Shown: piece by piece, positions 1 through 14,700 of the stretch | How positions within the stretch are numbered: position 1 is the stretch's first letter | Layout: each line of letters opens with the position of its first letter | NCBI RefSeq assembly: GCF_003369915.1 | Contig: NC_046675.1 | Location: forward strand, 27,280,001 to 27,344,000 | Origin: Drosophila miranda | Taxonomy: Eukaryota; Arthropoda; Insecta; Diptera; Drosophilidae | Direction of reading: 5' to 3' | Length of the DNA stretch: 64,000 nucleotides | Program-made: the position numbers and the translations under genes | The notes under the pieces: generated by a model | Database searches by the model: none | Told to the model about the DNA's origin: nothing | The model's input: the letters and a program-made list of their open reading frames with translations, nothing else

Positions 1-1756
1 AATGTGCAACCGCATTTGCTGGGGCGACAAAGAAACCGCAGTGCACTCCCTGTCCCCGACAGTCGGGTATTGCACCCACACCCGAGGCACTCGGAGAGAC
101 ACCCGGGGTTACTTAGAGGCGGCGACGCGACAGTGACGCCATGGCGTCATCCAGAGACAGAAAACTAACCGCAGCCGCACGTGTGGCAGGCCAGGAAATG
201 GATGGGGAAGTGGATGTTGATGTGGAAGGTTTGTCGCACGCATCGCAAGGGGCAAGAACATAAAGGGGGCATGCCGAAAAGACGCACGACTCTCCGCCAA
301 ATGAATGAAAGAATGAAAAATAAGGACTGTCGGCAAGTATCCGGCTGGGGTTCAGCGCTCAGTATAGTGAAAGTGGTCTCGTTTTTGTGTAGGGATACTT
401 TTGTGTGAATCTCACAGCATATGTACATATGTATGTACATGGTGTATGGACCGAAAGTTTCATTTTGTTCGAAGGGTTTTTTGTTATGAAAGAAAAACTA
501 CCCGACATGTCTCAGCCTCAAGGTGAAACAGGGTACCCCCGCCTTCCCATCAACAGGCGTCAGAGAAGATAAAAACAAGAGGCGGTGCAACAGTTGACAA
601 TCGGGCTCTATAGCCATACATCTGAAAAATGAATCAGCATATTGTTCCATTGACTTTCTGTTGCTTAATCCGATCCCTACTACTGGTGGATAGGTGGATA
701 AAAACTGCAAAAACCGACCCAAAAGAAGAGCTATTTACTTTTCAAAAGGGGCAAAGTGGTACCTAGTTTCTCCAACTCCGAGATATTTCAAATACATACA
801 TGTACATTGTGGACTTAGAAACATATCCTTTTTTTTCTCTTGAATATGTATGTACATCTGCAGGAGTACAATAAACTCTTGTACTCCACGAGCACTGGGT
901 GTAATGATGAAAATAGAGACGGCAAGGAACTAAAATTAGGCAGCATGACGGGGAGGATTCGACACAGTCAACTGGCGCGGTGGAGTCTGGTGGCACTTGC
1001 CACCATTTGCCAGGTCGATCGGCAGGGCTCAGATACATATGCACATGTACATTTGTACATACAGGACGGCATCAAAATTTGTGTCTGTTTTAGCGGGTCT
1101 TTGTGCAATTTATTTTTGGCGCACTTGTGGAGAGATAAGGAGCCTGCCACGCCGCAATGCCCCCCTGCTTACCGCGGGGGCTCATGGACACTGTAGCCTG
1201 TAGCTATCGGCGGTGGTTGTGTGTTTGCGTTAGCGTGCGCTGGTATTGAGTGTATTCTACATGAGTGGATTTGCCGAGATTCGCGATGGCTTACAGCGTG
1301 TTAAGTGTTTAACCTGGATCAAAGCGAAATCACTTGCAGCGGAATTTTAGCTCTTCTCTCTTAACGTCAGCCGCAAGTCCAGAGCAAACGATGTCAACGA
1401 GTCACAATGTCAATGTCATAATCGAAACCAATTTACGGGACTCATGTGGGGATACGAGTACGAGTATACGAGGCTTTTATACAGATAAACAGATATAGAA
1501 AGGAACAGTGTATAGGAAGGATAGGTAGACACATTTTCGACCTTTTGTGTCCGATAAAAATCACAGATCTGCTACCTATATCTGTAGTACGAAAATGAAA
1601 AACACGATTTTGTAATGAGATATTAAAAGATCATGTTGATCCAAAAGTTGATAATAATTCTAAGTCGATGGAATTTTGCCTTCTATTCAAAATGTATGTA
1701 TGTATATATATATTTGTCCATGGATGGATATGTCGCTATGGCCCCAACCATACAGA

Positions 1757-1888
1757 GAATAAGAGGAAGATATATCGATATAGGGGTAAGAGCTCGACTT
1801 CGGAAGCGAGAAGACGTGGGTAATAAGATATGAAAATGAACTCAAGTGTAACCTATTTGAAACTAAGAATAAATTGTATACCTGATTA
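1757..1888 (+). repeat. Dispersed repeat copy 1 (mate at 37,568-37,708, inverted)
   Basis: About 130 bases starting with AGAATAAGAGGAAGATATAT match, in reverse orientation and with scattered differences, the segment near 37,568-37,708. Shared landmarks in order are a GATATAGG block, a CGACTTCGGAAGCG block, GTGGGTAATAAGATATGAA, AAGTGTAA, and CTATTTGAAAC followed by AAGAATAAA. The ends are not sharply defined and I cannot place it in a named family. Confidence 0.6.
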
Positions 1889-4035
1889 CTCAGTACTACT
1901 CACCGAGTATCCCTACCTAAATAATGTTTGTTCCTACGGGATTTCTGAAAATGACAAGGATTTTCCATGAATTATTTCTCTATAGAAAACTTGATTCTGG
2001 TGATTAAAAGACTTTCACCTGCTTACACTTGTACCCCTCCAACGTAGTTTCCAAGCGCAAATGTAAAAAACTATTTAGCAGTAAAGACAATTTTTAAAAT
2101 AGTTTGTAAAAGGTAATAATTTACTAATGTGAGTCCTAATATAGACCCCCACTACACGCATATAGATATAGATAGATAGCGTACTGAGCGGCAAGTAAAT
2201 GTCAATCTTTTACGACGTCTGCACGGTGTGCAGCGACAAGTGCTGTTCTTTCAGGTCCATTATCAGAGGATGCTTACTGTAGCATATAACAATCCTCTGT
2301 CACTGTAGTCGCTTTATCACACCTATCGATTTAAATACATATGTAAATATGTGTCAATGTGAAAAATCCATTTAATTCCTTTTTGCAGAACACACTTTTA
2401 TTTATGGCGAATAAATGATTATAGTTTTGGAATGCACATATGGATCTGGTTCTGAATTATCTACTATTAATGCCTATTTTGTATGTGTTTTTATGTAACC
2501 TGTAACCCATGCACACAAATGTACAATTAGCACACAACCATTGCGGAAGGTGTGCGAGCTCTGCTCTTCAGTAAGCGCGCCAATTTGTTTGTGTAAGGGA
2601 TTATAGCTGGATATTTGTACATTTATTACTCCGCGTGCACTTTGAGATCCGAGCTGCAACAATTTGTTTACGCACCAAGTACAAAATCGGCGCGCGCTAA
2701 GCCATTGAATAAGCATGATTTATTTGTCGAGTGTGTCAATCAGCAAGCGGGATCTTTCCTTCCGGAATCTCATCTGCCTGTGGCTCAAGCTCGTTGTGAT
2801 GTCGACACCGCTGATTTGAGCCCACTCTACAATCACTCCCTTGCCGATGGGAGCTCTGATTTCTGACTCAGATACATTTGGCCACCATTATTCGTTATTT
2901 ACTCTGCCCGCTTATTGTCCAGGGCAGGGACTGGCGTTAGAGGCATGCGGAGGAAGCGGAAATGTTTCAGGCGAGTGTCTGTGATTGCAGTCGCCTGGTT
3001 AAACAGCACTTGCGTACTCTTTTATACGTCTGTACGACTCGCATAGTAACAGTACTACTTCTGTACACACAGTCAGATATCTATACATACTTATCTTCAT
3101 GGTAGCGCGATGCGCGCTTGGCCTGGGCTCTCTGGCTTGTCACGCCGCACTTTCACCGACACTTTCACTGGCAGGCCACAGGGGCGGTCACGTCACTCGT
3201 ACTCCAGGCCACAGCTGGCATCTGGCCACCAAGCGCGACTGAAAATTTATGGCACGCATTTGGTTGTGTGCTCGATTTGATTAATGTTGTGACAATTCTA
3301 CAAGTGTCGTACTACCAGCGGTCTGTGCGGCTGAAGTTCGAGGGAGGGGTCCACATTTTCCCAATGACCAACCGCCCGAGTGCACCGCCCATTTCATAAG
3401 CACTAAACTAAATCTAGACGATAGTAGGGCTCATGCGAATTTTATAGGATGCCCCTTCGAATATCTCTAAGTGTGCCTTAGACTCGTACAAATATCCCAG
3501 TTCCTCCCATTCTCCCCATTCGCCGTACGAAATGATTAAGGCGTTTGAATAATCCATTTGTCAGCAAGGCTAATTGTCGCTGCTGTGAGAATGGTGTGTC
3601 TGTGGGATTGGCCAAAGGAAAGGTCCCGCCACACTGGGGACCGTGCACGTCGAAAACCATGGGGCATGCGAAAGGACACTTTCTCCCACACAAATGGCTT
3701 TATTGTGACATTTCATTTTTACGCCCAGTGCCTGCAGATGGTCGTGATTAATTGTCGCTGAGCTGTCGGACTGACGACTCGGATAAAGAGTTGCGCGCCT
3801 GATTTCGCTAGCCTGTGACAGCAGACAACAAGTCGAAAATGGCATGGCCACGCCCACGCCCATGGCCTTGCAATGTGATTCCCATGTGTAAAATTGTACG
3901 CTGGAAACTTGTTGTTGCCGCCACTCCGCGTCCTTTGGGCCTGATCTCTCGCGGCATGTCAGCGATAATCAGTTCGCAAAGTTTCAGCCGCGAATCCAAC
4001 CGCAATTTCCGCTCCACCAAGATAAACGACTCTAG

Positions 4036-4098
4036 CGAAAGCGACAGCAACAGCAACAGCAACAGCGATAGCGACAGCGACAGTGACAGCAACAGCTC
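4036..4098 (+). repeat. CAGCAA/AGCGAC hexamer-like simple repeat
   Basis: An imperfect run of AGCAAC and AGCGAC/AGCGAT units. It reads as Ser-Asn/Ser-Asp repeats in one frame, but no gene context supports translation. Confidence 0.6.
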
Positions 4099-6049
4099 CC
4101 ACTGCTAGTGAATGTTGAGTGTGTGGCCCACGTGCGGCAGTTTACAGTTTACAGAGCATAATTTATCTGGAATCAATATTTAAACAGGGGCCCGCCATTC
4201 AATATGCATCTGTGTCCAATTGAAATCGACGTTCCCATTCAGCCATTAGGGTGCTTGATGGCAAAGGCAGCTTCTCAACCAGGCCCAGGCTCGGCCCAGG
4301 CCGTGCCAAAGAGTGTAAGAGACGGATTGGCATGGCTCCGTTGCAGGCGTTCCCCCGAATCCTTCGGTCACATTGCATTTATTATGTATGCATCAATCAA
4401 ACCAGGACTTTCGATTGCAATTAAAATTCAAACACAACCCAAAAGCCAGCCATCGCAAATCATGAAACCGCAAGTGGCTTTTCGCTCGTTTTCCGGATGG
4501 GATAACTTCAATCAGGCAAACATCGTCGAAATCGATTCATTCGATATCTCGGCGTTGGGTGTGTGCAATATACAACCAGATTGGGGGCCTCCATGCCGCC
4601 CTGCCTCCGTGGCGCCATGCCAGGACCCACATCCACTCGACGCATGCATGTTTCAGTGTGTTAACCTTTAACCGGTCGACCTGTGGTTGCCTGACTCTCC
4701 CACTCCTTTTCCCGCCCCCGCTCCCGCTCCGACCTACCCTGTGTGCGATGTATTTATCTTGGTTTTATGCAAATGCCCCTGGCTGTTGATTGTCATGGAA
4801 TCTGGTGCTTAAGCATGATTTCGTTTCATCTTGAGCATTTTTTCTGGCTTCAGACCAAAAGCAAGTGCTCCCGATTGTGAGCCAAATAGAGTTTATACAC
4901 TTTACACTGCCTGAAGCACATAGGTATAAGAAACTGTCTGATCCTCGATTACGTACTTATGCCACACTCCTAAGTAGTGCTTGGACTTGCAAAGCATTGA
5001 AAGAAGAATGTCGAACAAATACGAGTTAATCACTCGAAGTATCATTGTTGCATTTCAGCGTGCAGCTAGTGTTTTTCAAATTGATTTCAAGCTGCTGTAG
5101 AGTAATCACCAAAAATAATTTAATATTTCCAACAACTGATTTCAAAGTTGTTATCTGTATATTTAATAGACTATTTAAGGCATGCATACTGAACCAATTA
5201 CATTCCAACAAAGTAAAACTTGGCAAGCAACCTTCTGAAAGCGGCTTTACCCTGGAGAAAGTCAAATCACATCCTAGACGAAAAGCCATAGAAATTTGCT
5301 TGTTATTTTCCTAGTTGGTTAGGTGGGGATCAGCCACAAAGAGTGTGGCTCGTGTTTTCAAAGAATTCTAAAATTATCGCCAACAGTTTTTCAAACTAAA
5401 TATTTTGTTGTGTTTTTTTCGCCATTTCCATATGGAATAAGGCATCACTATTAAAGATTACACTTCGTATAAAGAAAAAAAATTACTCCGCTTAAGCCAT
5501 CAATAGCAAATCTTAAATTAATATGTTATCGCTTTTTGATGGTTTCCATTCGGAATCTGAAATTTGAATCGAATGTAATTTAATTTAATGAAAATTAGAG
5601 GCATAGGTAGATACTTTTTTTATTTTTTATAATTGGCCGGTCCACGGAGTCGTTGTTAATTTATAACATTTTTGTATAATTTACATGCGAGGACCAGACG
5701 CGTGCGTAATTATACGAGCACACATACATATGTACATACTTATATCTATATGTATGTATTCACATACATATATGCTCAGGGCCACGGTGGCTAGTAATTT
5801 ACCAAAACAAAAAGCGGTCATAAGTGCTTGTCCACACTCAGCTGATGTCAATAGTTACATAAATTAGATTCAAATTAGGTCTTCAGAGTAGCAATTTCGG
5901 CATCAAAGAGTGGACGAAACCGCGCTGCCAGCCCGTGGCCCATGTGTTCCATTATAAGAGAATCTAAACGCTCTCCTACATGATTTGTAAAGGCATGCAA
6001 TATTAAAACTCTGTTTGAAGTGCAAAAAATTATAAAAACAAAAAAAAAA

Positions 6050-6290
6050 TTATCGAATGAAGTACATATTTTACATAACAAAATATATAACAATATTAAC
6101 AAAAAAATAATTAAATAAAAAATAAATAAATAAAAGGAAACCTTGAGAAAAGTAAACAAGGTAAGCCAACAATATAACCAAATATAACAAAAATATCCGC
6201 ATAGAAAATGTACTGTTCTTATATAGTGACAAAACATCAAAAATATAATAAATAAAAATTCTAAAAATAAAAAACATACAGAATATACTA
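6050..6290. repeat. A/T-rich low-complexity stretch
   Basis: A long A-rich run with AAATAAATAAATAAA units and little G. The long reading frame seen on the - strand here is a by-product of this composition. Confidence 0.6.
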
Positions 6291-7273
6291 GTGGAAACAC
6301 GAAGTGCACGTGCACACGAACAAGAGAAACAAGAGAGCGTCCCACTTCTACGGGAGGAGAGAGAGCAAGAATGAGAGAGAGCGTGGAAAAGCGCAGCTGC
6401 AGGAAACTAGAAGGAAATGAACATGAACAAACATTTTCCGACACTCTGTCGGGTTCAGTGGTACCTTAACATCGCAGCCGCGGAGTCGAGTCGGAAAACT
6501 GACGGAAGAATTGCGCGAAGTCGGAGTGCTCGGAGTCGACGTCGTCTCACAGTCCAATTCGTTCGCCTTGTCTTGTGAGTTCCTGTGTTTGTGTCTCGGA
6601 CGTCTCCTGCGTCTCTTGCGTCTCTCTGTCTGTCTCCGTCGGTGGCCATCGCCGTCGGCGTGACATCAGCATCACCGCAAATGCTGTTGACACTTTGGAA
6701 GGCCATACCATACCCGCGTCAAGAGTCGCCTCCTTCGGCAAGCAGTCGTTGAAGCCGTTGCGGTCGCGCCAAATTGGAAAAGTAGAGCACTGAAGCCGTC
6801 CGGAGAACATCCAATGATCGCGCAGCGGTGTCGGTGTCTTTGTCTCGTGGCCTGCGCCGTTTCCGTTTCCGTGTCTGTACCAGTTCCAGTTCCAGCTTCT
6901 GCTTATGCTACAGTTTTATACGCGTTTTCTGTGCAATGCACATAAATTTACAGCTCGGCCAGCGGCAACGTGCTAATTAGAATACGTTAATTTTCCTGCC
7001 TGTTCTCGTGTACGTGTTCTCGTGTGCATCTGTGTGCATCTGTGTGACCGTGCGCCGGAGCGCCGGGGCGGCGAGTGCAGTTTTCAGCTTGTGAAATTGG
7101 CCAAAAATTGAGCGCAGGCTGAGGCGGAGGCTGTGCAAATATTTGCCAGCGCCGAGCGCCATGCCATCGAAAGCCAAAGCCGACCAAATGAAAGCAACAA
7201 AAGCAATTATGCAAATATTGCAAAAATAACGGCAACAGTGTGTTCGAGTGCGAGTGAGATTTCATGGTGCGAG

Positions 7274-7312
7274 AAGAGTCCGGTCCGGTCCGGTCCGGTT
7301 CGGTTCGGTCCA
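7274..7312 (+). repeat. CGGTC/CGGTT pentamer tandem repeat
   Basis: Consecutive CGGTC and CGGTT pentamers, about seven units, in otherwise GC-rich noncoding DNA. Confidence 0.65.
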
Positions 7313-9127
7313 GCCTGTGTCCGCGAATGTGGTTCGCCCGTTGCCAACTCGAATTCATTAGCATAAACGGAGGCGGTGCTCTGCTCCGGTTCTGGCCCAG
7401 AGCCCGGTTCTCATATTCTTATTCCTGTTCCTGGTCAATACACGCATACTCCTGTACATGCATATGTAGATATGTACACACAGACGTACATCGGTACACA
7501 TGGCGCAGCGGCAGACCCTCTGTCAGTGGAGTAGGGGGCGCACAATTAGCGGCAAAGTCCACAAAATCGACTAATCAAACAAATAGACGCACGTACGGCG
7601 CAGAACTCAAATTAAATTTAGGGGCATTTTTTTCACGCCTCTGCTGCCGGCGACCACCAGGATGGCGCCTGCGTTGCTTTGGCCGTGCTTTATCGCTCAC
7701 GTCGGGTTGGGGCTGGCTGAAAGGCTGGATGTTGGGGAATGGGGAATGGGCTCTGGTCTGGCCGCAGCATTCGCAATATACGCCTAATCTATTTTCATCG
7801 CTTGACTTACTTTAATCTAGATGCTGCCCTCGGAGAAGAACAAGATTGAGGCAGCATAGCATAGCATAGCAGGCAAAGTGAGCTGGATGTCAGAGGTACA
7901 ATCCTGCCACCGCCATCTCTCCCTCCGAACACAGTGCAGTCAGTTCTGGTTGGGAATGGAGATTGCGTCTGAGTGGGGACCGAGGACCATGTGACCGGCG
8001 TCCGCATCAGCTCGAGGCTTTGCATTTGCCGTCGTGAAATTAAAAGTAATTTTTAAGGATTTATCAGGGATTTGCCGCATCATCGTCAACCATCCTGACT
8101 GTGCAGAAGCATTTTTTGGTTTCAATTTCGGATTATAAATTGATATTAATACGCGTAATTTACATTTCTGCCACTTACATCGACGGCAGGCAGCAGGGAC
8201 AACCGCAGCCTCCGCCTCGGGCTCTGTCTCAGACGGCTCCTTCGCTTCTGTGCCGCTCGGAGCACTCTCAGTCTTGTCATCTCTGTCTCTGTCACCCCAT
8301 CCCCCAGCCAGCCCCATATCTCCCAACACCAAATCCGCAGCCGGGTTTGTCGGAAACTTCAGTTTCGCGTTGCGCGTGTAATTAAATTATCGCAAGCTTA
8401 TCGTGCTAGATGAGATAGAAGACGTGGCAAGTGGGAGTGGGTCGCCACTAACCCAAAAATGGCGGAATATTCGCAATAGCGGAATCTCAATTCGAGTTAA
8501 TTACTCGGATAGAGCCCCAGCAACTTTAAGTTAATTATTACACGCCGCCTCATGCTAACTTTTTCCTTTGCAAGCGCTCCTGACCGTGTAAGTGCACATT
8601 CTTGAGCTCAGCCAGAGGCAACGGATTACAGGAAGGCAGGAAGGAACCAGCCAGCTGCCAACAACAATCTAGAAGAGCTTTTGTCTACTCTGAAGGGTCT
8701 GAAAGGCCAGGACAGAACTCTCTTTCAAGGAACGAAAGAAACGGAAAAAACGCAAAGAACTGATGGGCCCTATTCAATTATTCAAAATGGCTGCAACAAT
8801 AGATAAGAACTTTTAATAGCATCAAGCTGGATAAACGAGTGCGACTGCGAGTGCGAGTGCGAGTATGTGCATATGAATGTGAATGTGAATGAGTGGGAAA
8901 CCACCTTTCCACCTCTTTGTATGCATGAGCCGAGCGTGCAAGCTTGTAATACCGAGCGAGAGAATACTCGCATCATAAGCGTATCTAGCGTGCTCGGAGG
9001 CATTCATTTGAATAGCCTCTTTAGAGATCGGCTCTTCTTTTTCGACTGTGAAGGAATTTGAGTACAATTTTCATATCATGCAACTACAAGCATTGAGTGG
9101 ACTTTATGCGAATCTATTCGTACCAAG

Positions 9128-9222
9128 CACTAACATAGTACATACATATGTACGTACTTGTACATACATATGTACGTACTTGTACATACATATGTACATA
9201 TGTACATACATACATATGTACT
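9128..9222 (+). repeat. Palindromic TACATACATATGTAC tandem array
   Basis: Two near-exact copies of a roughly 22-base unit containing CATACATATGTACGTAC, followed by shorter CATATGTA units. Each unit is largely self-complementary. The same CATATG microsatellite style recurs through the window. Confidence 0.75.
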
Positions 9223-11685
9223 CACGAGTACCAATGAGCATGGCATGTGTAAATTTAGATCGAAAGTCTCTCGAGAAGCGTCGCAAGACGAAAATAATTG
9301 TCTTTTGCATAAATGGCACCTGATTCCGCTACACATACAATAATACATATATATTTATGTACATGTGTATGCAAAAGATGCTATTTAGAATTCATTTATA
9401 TGTCTCTTCATCCGAGGAACCTATCTCGCACAGCTTTCGGATGCAGGCTTGTATCTATCAATATTGTTTCAATAGATTGGTTCTATATTGGATTCAAGGA
9501 AAACTCCTCTTCCCGGCCTCCTAATGGGGTACTGCGGTGATAGTTTATATAGGAATGTGGAAAATATTCAGAGAGTAATTACCACAACATTTTCTGGATA
9601 TACCCCGGGTGCAGTGTAAAACACAAACAGCCAGTCAGACATGATTTATCGATTTGGCTATTGATAATGAAAAAAAAAATACACCAATACACATTTGCGC
9701 TTCAATTACAAGGTACAAAATTATTTGTAAGCACCTCTTGAGGAACGCCTTTTTGGCCCCGAGGACACAAAATGCGAGTATGGTGTCATAAAAGTAGCTC
9801 CCATGAGCTGACATCCAGTTCGATGTCAACCAACCAATCAATCTCCAGCCCTTTAGGAGAATCCACTGATTCGAATAATTTGCAAGGCACACAATGGTCG
9901 AGGCCCTCGCTGCTCAGGGTTCTCTGAGTGCGGAAGTTGGCAAATAAAAATCAATTCTGCGTTAAAATGTTTATTAACTTCAAATCGAGTTGAGAATTGA
10001 GAGTCCTTGTGATGCCCTTTTTGGTGTTTGCACACTTTTTAATAAACTACAGTATTTTAAAGGAACGAAAGTGTATAGTAAGCGTATTGTTTGTCGATTT
10101 TGTATGTACTCGTACGCTCATGTACAAGTATGAGTAGTAGTATGTACATATAAGCATTGGGTTCGTATGTGCATATTTGCAGTGTTTTCAATAATTGGCC
10201 GGGCCAATGGGAACAAGTACCGTCCTCCATTGAGGTAGATTGCTACTGGGGCTTCTGACCGTTCTGTGGCTGTCGGGGGGCTTCAGTTTCCTTGCACTTC
10301 TATTCGTTTTTGCCATTTATTATTATTATTATTAAACTAAAATAAATTGGTTGATTGTTTGTTCAACAGAGTGTTGCTTTTAAAGGGCCTTCCTTCTTCC
10401 CGCCCCACAGCGATTTATTGGGAAAAGGGCACGGAATTATTTGTTCCCTGGCTTCTTGAGCCCCGCAGAACACATGTTTTACTTTTGTGTTTTCGTAAGC
10501 AGTTTCTGGGTCTTACTCCTACCCACTTCACGGAAGCTCTGGGAGGGACTGGGAGGGCGACAGTCTCCCGCCCAATCAGTCCCCGACTCCTCGCCGCCCC
10601 GCCGCCCCGACGGCCGATCTCTTTGTCAGTTTGTTTGTTTGCACATTCTTAACTGGCAATCAGGCCAAAAAAAGGGGAGTTGACGAGGCATCGGGACTCG
10701 GGACTCGGGCCTCGGGCTTTGGGGGTGTGAGTGCGAGTGGGTCGTACTGGGGGCTTGCTGTTGAAGGGCTTTCGTGTGAGTGCGTGCGGCTGTTAAACAA
10801 CTTTTGTCATTTTGCTAATTTAGTATTATTTGCCTTTGTCTACAAAGCATTGGATGGACGGACTGCGGGTGTTCAGGGGACTGGAGAGGGATAATCATTG
10901 TAAACACGAATGATAATGGCTAATGTTTTTATAAGCACCTGGATCTCGAATCTGGCATCTGCAGTATAAATGGCTCATATGCATTTGTTATTATCCATGC
11001 AAATCCAATGAATTTAAACGTTATTGATACTTCCGCAACGAAATGAACAAATCCAATTCTTCAAAATACATAAATATGGACTTATGCTTAGAAAGGATAT
11101 CGCTCATTCCCTTGAAGACTCTCATAGTTGCTTGGCAGTGGCAGTGGTCCGCTCTGCCCGGTACCGACGAGTAACCTGTCACATATCAATGCTAATTATG
11201 AGTAAATGTACTTTACGATATCGGAGGTTCTTGCTCATATATTATAGCAATCCTACCTCAACTGCCAAGTTCAGACTGTTCTATTCCTAAGATACCGTTT
11301 CCCAAAAAGCTTCATAAATGAGAGAATAATATGTGGAAAGACAAGGCCATGTCGACTACTTCGCTCTTCTCTGTTTGGCGCCGTCCACCTTTTTATGTCC
11401 TTGCTGAGGAGGTCGCACTGGTCTTGACCAGATGCTTGCAACGCACAAAAAGATGATTTCCCGGGTGCATCCAGCCGCGCCCGTGTGCCTGTCTCCCCGT
11501 GTCGACGATAAGCAGTATATTCGGCAGTAATTATATAAAATTATTCTACTGGATTCCTTTTGGATGCTTAGACACTTGCCGGAGTCAGCTATTTGGTTTT
11601 GGCGCTTCTCCAATTTTTCTTCAGGCATCCGGCGGCTTACCCATGTTTGCTGGCATCTTTTCCCCACTCTTTCCGCCACAGTTTA

Positions 11686-11713
11686 TGTGTGTGTGTGTGT
11701 GTGTGTGTGTGTA
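11686..11713 (+). repeat. (GT)n microsatellite
   Basis: An uninterrupted GT dinucleotide run of about 13 to 14 units. Confidence 0.9.
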
Positions 11714-14700
11714 TTCTTCTGACACGACTTAACTAGGTCAGGGGATTAACTTTGTTAATAATGAAACACGCAATATTGCCCCTGCATTTACGGTGTACAG
11801 ATTTCGTTCCTTGAAGCTGCCTTTGTGGATGCGGATGTGGATGGGGATGCTTTAAAATTTCGTTGAGCTCAGTTGCAGGAAAGTGGTGACAGGAGCCAGG
11901 GACGATCCAAGGGTTGCTGCTGGTACACTGCGCTCCGTGCTCTGATTTTCCTCGTAACGCAGAGTTTTCGAGTCTCGCGTGGCTGGCATGGAATCTCCTG
12001 AATTATTTATGACAATTAAGTTGTAATTTCATTTTATTGCCATCGCCAGAGCCAACATTTACCGTCCGCATCGACATCGACATTGGCGAAGGCGAAGGCG
12101 TCCTTCGGGCTCAGTTTTCAGGCTTTCCCTCCTCGGCATCGCCTCTGCTGGCATTTCTTTGTTCTTTCGTCATTTCCCGCAGCTGCGCAGCATCTGCTGT
12201 CCCAGCCAACCCGTTCCACACTTTCTTCTCTGGCCCCCCCCAACCAATGTTCCGTCCTCGAGCTCTCGCTCTCGCTCCCACTCACGCTCACGCTCCCCCC
12301 AAAACGCGTGTGTGTTCCACCGCTTAAATCGTAAATTGGAAAATATGTGTTTCTTTTTTCATTCTCTCCTGCCACGGACACACAGTTTTTACAGTTTCAC
12401 TTGCTCCTCTCCACCCTTCTTGATTCGCGGATATGCATTTGAATGTTTCCATTATACGTAAATACATACGAGTATATATATATTATTAGGCACTCCATTA
12501 TCGTAGCAAGACAAACACTTAAATTTTTCCCATGCCAGGGAACTTAAAATTGCGGTCGTTGAGGCTTTAGGGATTCACGCAATGATCTGAATATGACCAG
12601 CTACCATGCTCAGATCGTGCAGTAAACGATCGGTTTTAATTTATTTTACATAATATCTAGAAGCAGAATCTGCTATCTTCGGTAATGCTGAAGTAAAAAA
12701 GTATATACAACTCAACCATTTCCATTATTCAGATTATCACTAATATGCGAATATATAATAGGCATTCACTGTATCGGCGGTTACATTTTTCTGATGACTG
12801 TAAAGGAAAAGTTTCTTACGAAAGTTCAGTCTGGCGGTGTCTCACTAATGAAGGGAATCCCTTTTGACAAAAGTGTTTACTTGAGTGTCATTCCTGGTAT
12901 TTAACAAGATGGCTCATATTAAGCTTAGATTATATTTTTGTCACCGTTAAAAAAAGATCAGAAATATATTTATGCTCTTTTTTCTCTCTGGAATTTTCCC
13001 ATTGAATTTGTGGTACTTGAGAGGAGGGGCATAACGACTTGAGGTTGGTCATCCGGAACCTTCCGCACCGGCCTTTCAACCGATGAGACGGTGGCTCTCA
13101 GTGCAACTGAATCTGGGCGACATTTAATATTCCACATGTACACATCCATAGAGCACATACTTCGAGAATTACCCGAACGCTCATCAATTATTTAGGGATA
13201 TGGGCGTCCTTCGCTTTGGCTTTGCCTTCTGGCCGTGACCGTTTGCCGTTCGCCGTTGGCCGTTTGTTATTTTGGACCGGGACTGGCGCATGTGTTAGAC
13301 ATTATTTAATAACAAATTCTACTTACCAGAGAAAGTTGGAAGAGATTCGCTAACCAAATTACTCAAAGTGTCCTAACTTTGGTGCGGCGTCTTGTCAAGG
13401 TTTTATTTCGGAGGTCCGATCCGCTCTGGACCTTTCGCCCGTCCGACCTTCGAAGGCACAATTCAATTGGCCTACAGATGGGTCGGTCCCCGACTTACGC
13501 TGCGGCGAAAGCGCCAGCTGCTGACTTCCTAAGTCGCGGAGGCATTGCACTGTCAAAAGTTTTTGACACGTACAACGACTAAAGTTTTCAGCGGTGGCCC
13601 GAACATAAATAAACACGTTCGTGTCCGTGTCCCTGTCTCTGTCCGTTTCCCGGGCCAAAGACCGGGCACAGAACCGTGGTCGAGTCCGAAACGTGACCAG
13701 CGACCAAGTGGAGACTGAGCCGCAGCTTGTTTGTCCGATCCGTTCTTCGGCGTGGCTAGGCCGTAAATTTTTCAACAAGTTTTTATTATGCTTCCGTGTC
13801 CTTGCAATAAAGCACAAATACGAGAACGCACACCCAACACCAGCTAGCTTCATCTTGCTTTATTTATTTAATGAAACGTATAGTAGGTATACCTATTGCT
13901 ACGTATGGACATACATACGAGTATACTCGTGTGTATGCGAGCATGTGTGCGGCTGGGAACAATTTATTGCGCAGGGACTTGCACATTTATCCTGCAGAAA
14001 TGTTGCCAAATTATTGAGCTAATAAATATTTACCGTACTAGCCGTCCAACTGGCCTCTGACGCCCCCATTTCGGCCATTCATATCATCACCGCCTCCCTC
14101 CCGCCCGAAATGCTTCCCGCGCCGAAAGGGTTGGCTTCCGTTGAGCCATATCTTTGATAACTTTGATTTTTCTCTCTGACAGCTGCGCCTGATCTTTTTG
14201 CGTACATTTATCTTTTCGGCTATCAGGCGGGGCCTTGGCCTGGGCCCGCCCTCAAGACCATCAATCAAAGAATTCTCGTATACATACATACATATGTATG
14301 CAATTCCTTGCTATTTCGGAGGGCACATGGCGATGAATGGTATACTTTATACGGATATAAATACAGATGTCAAAAATATTTGAAGTTCTCAATTCTCCCA
14401 ACTGTCCAGGTTCCAAAAACATGCAGCACTTTTGCAAGAAGTAGGTGGATGCTTGGCGAGCCTTGGCGCCAGAAATGGTTTGACACAAACAAATTACCGT
14501 CGAGGTGTTATTTTCTTATTAAAATAAATGAGTGCGGCCTGCCGAATATAGTATATAATAAACTGGCCTCTGATAGCCTCCGTACCCGCTGAAAGAGTAT
14601 AAAGGCAAACAAATGTAGTCAAATTCAGGCCTGATGGACAGTTGGCCGCAGACCGCAGATTGGCAAATTTCAATATGATTTCAATTTTCCACCAAATTAA

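Noticed and set aside
4204..4671. 155-residue + strand reading frame
   Set aside because: No recognisable family, no splice context, and composition typical of noncoding DNA here.
5875..6444. 189-residue - strand reading frame rich in Phe, Leu and Ile
   Set aside because: It is produced by an A/T-rich low-complexity stretch; no start context, splice partner or domain supports it.
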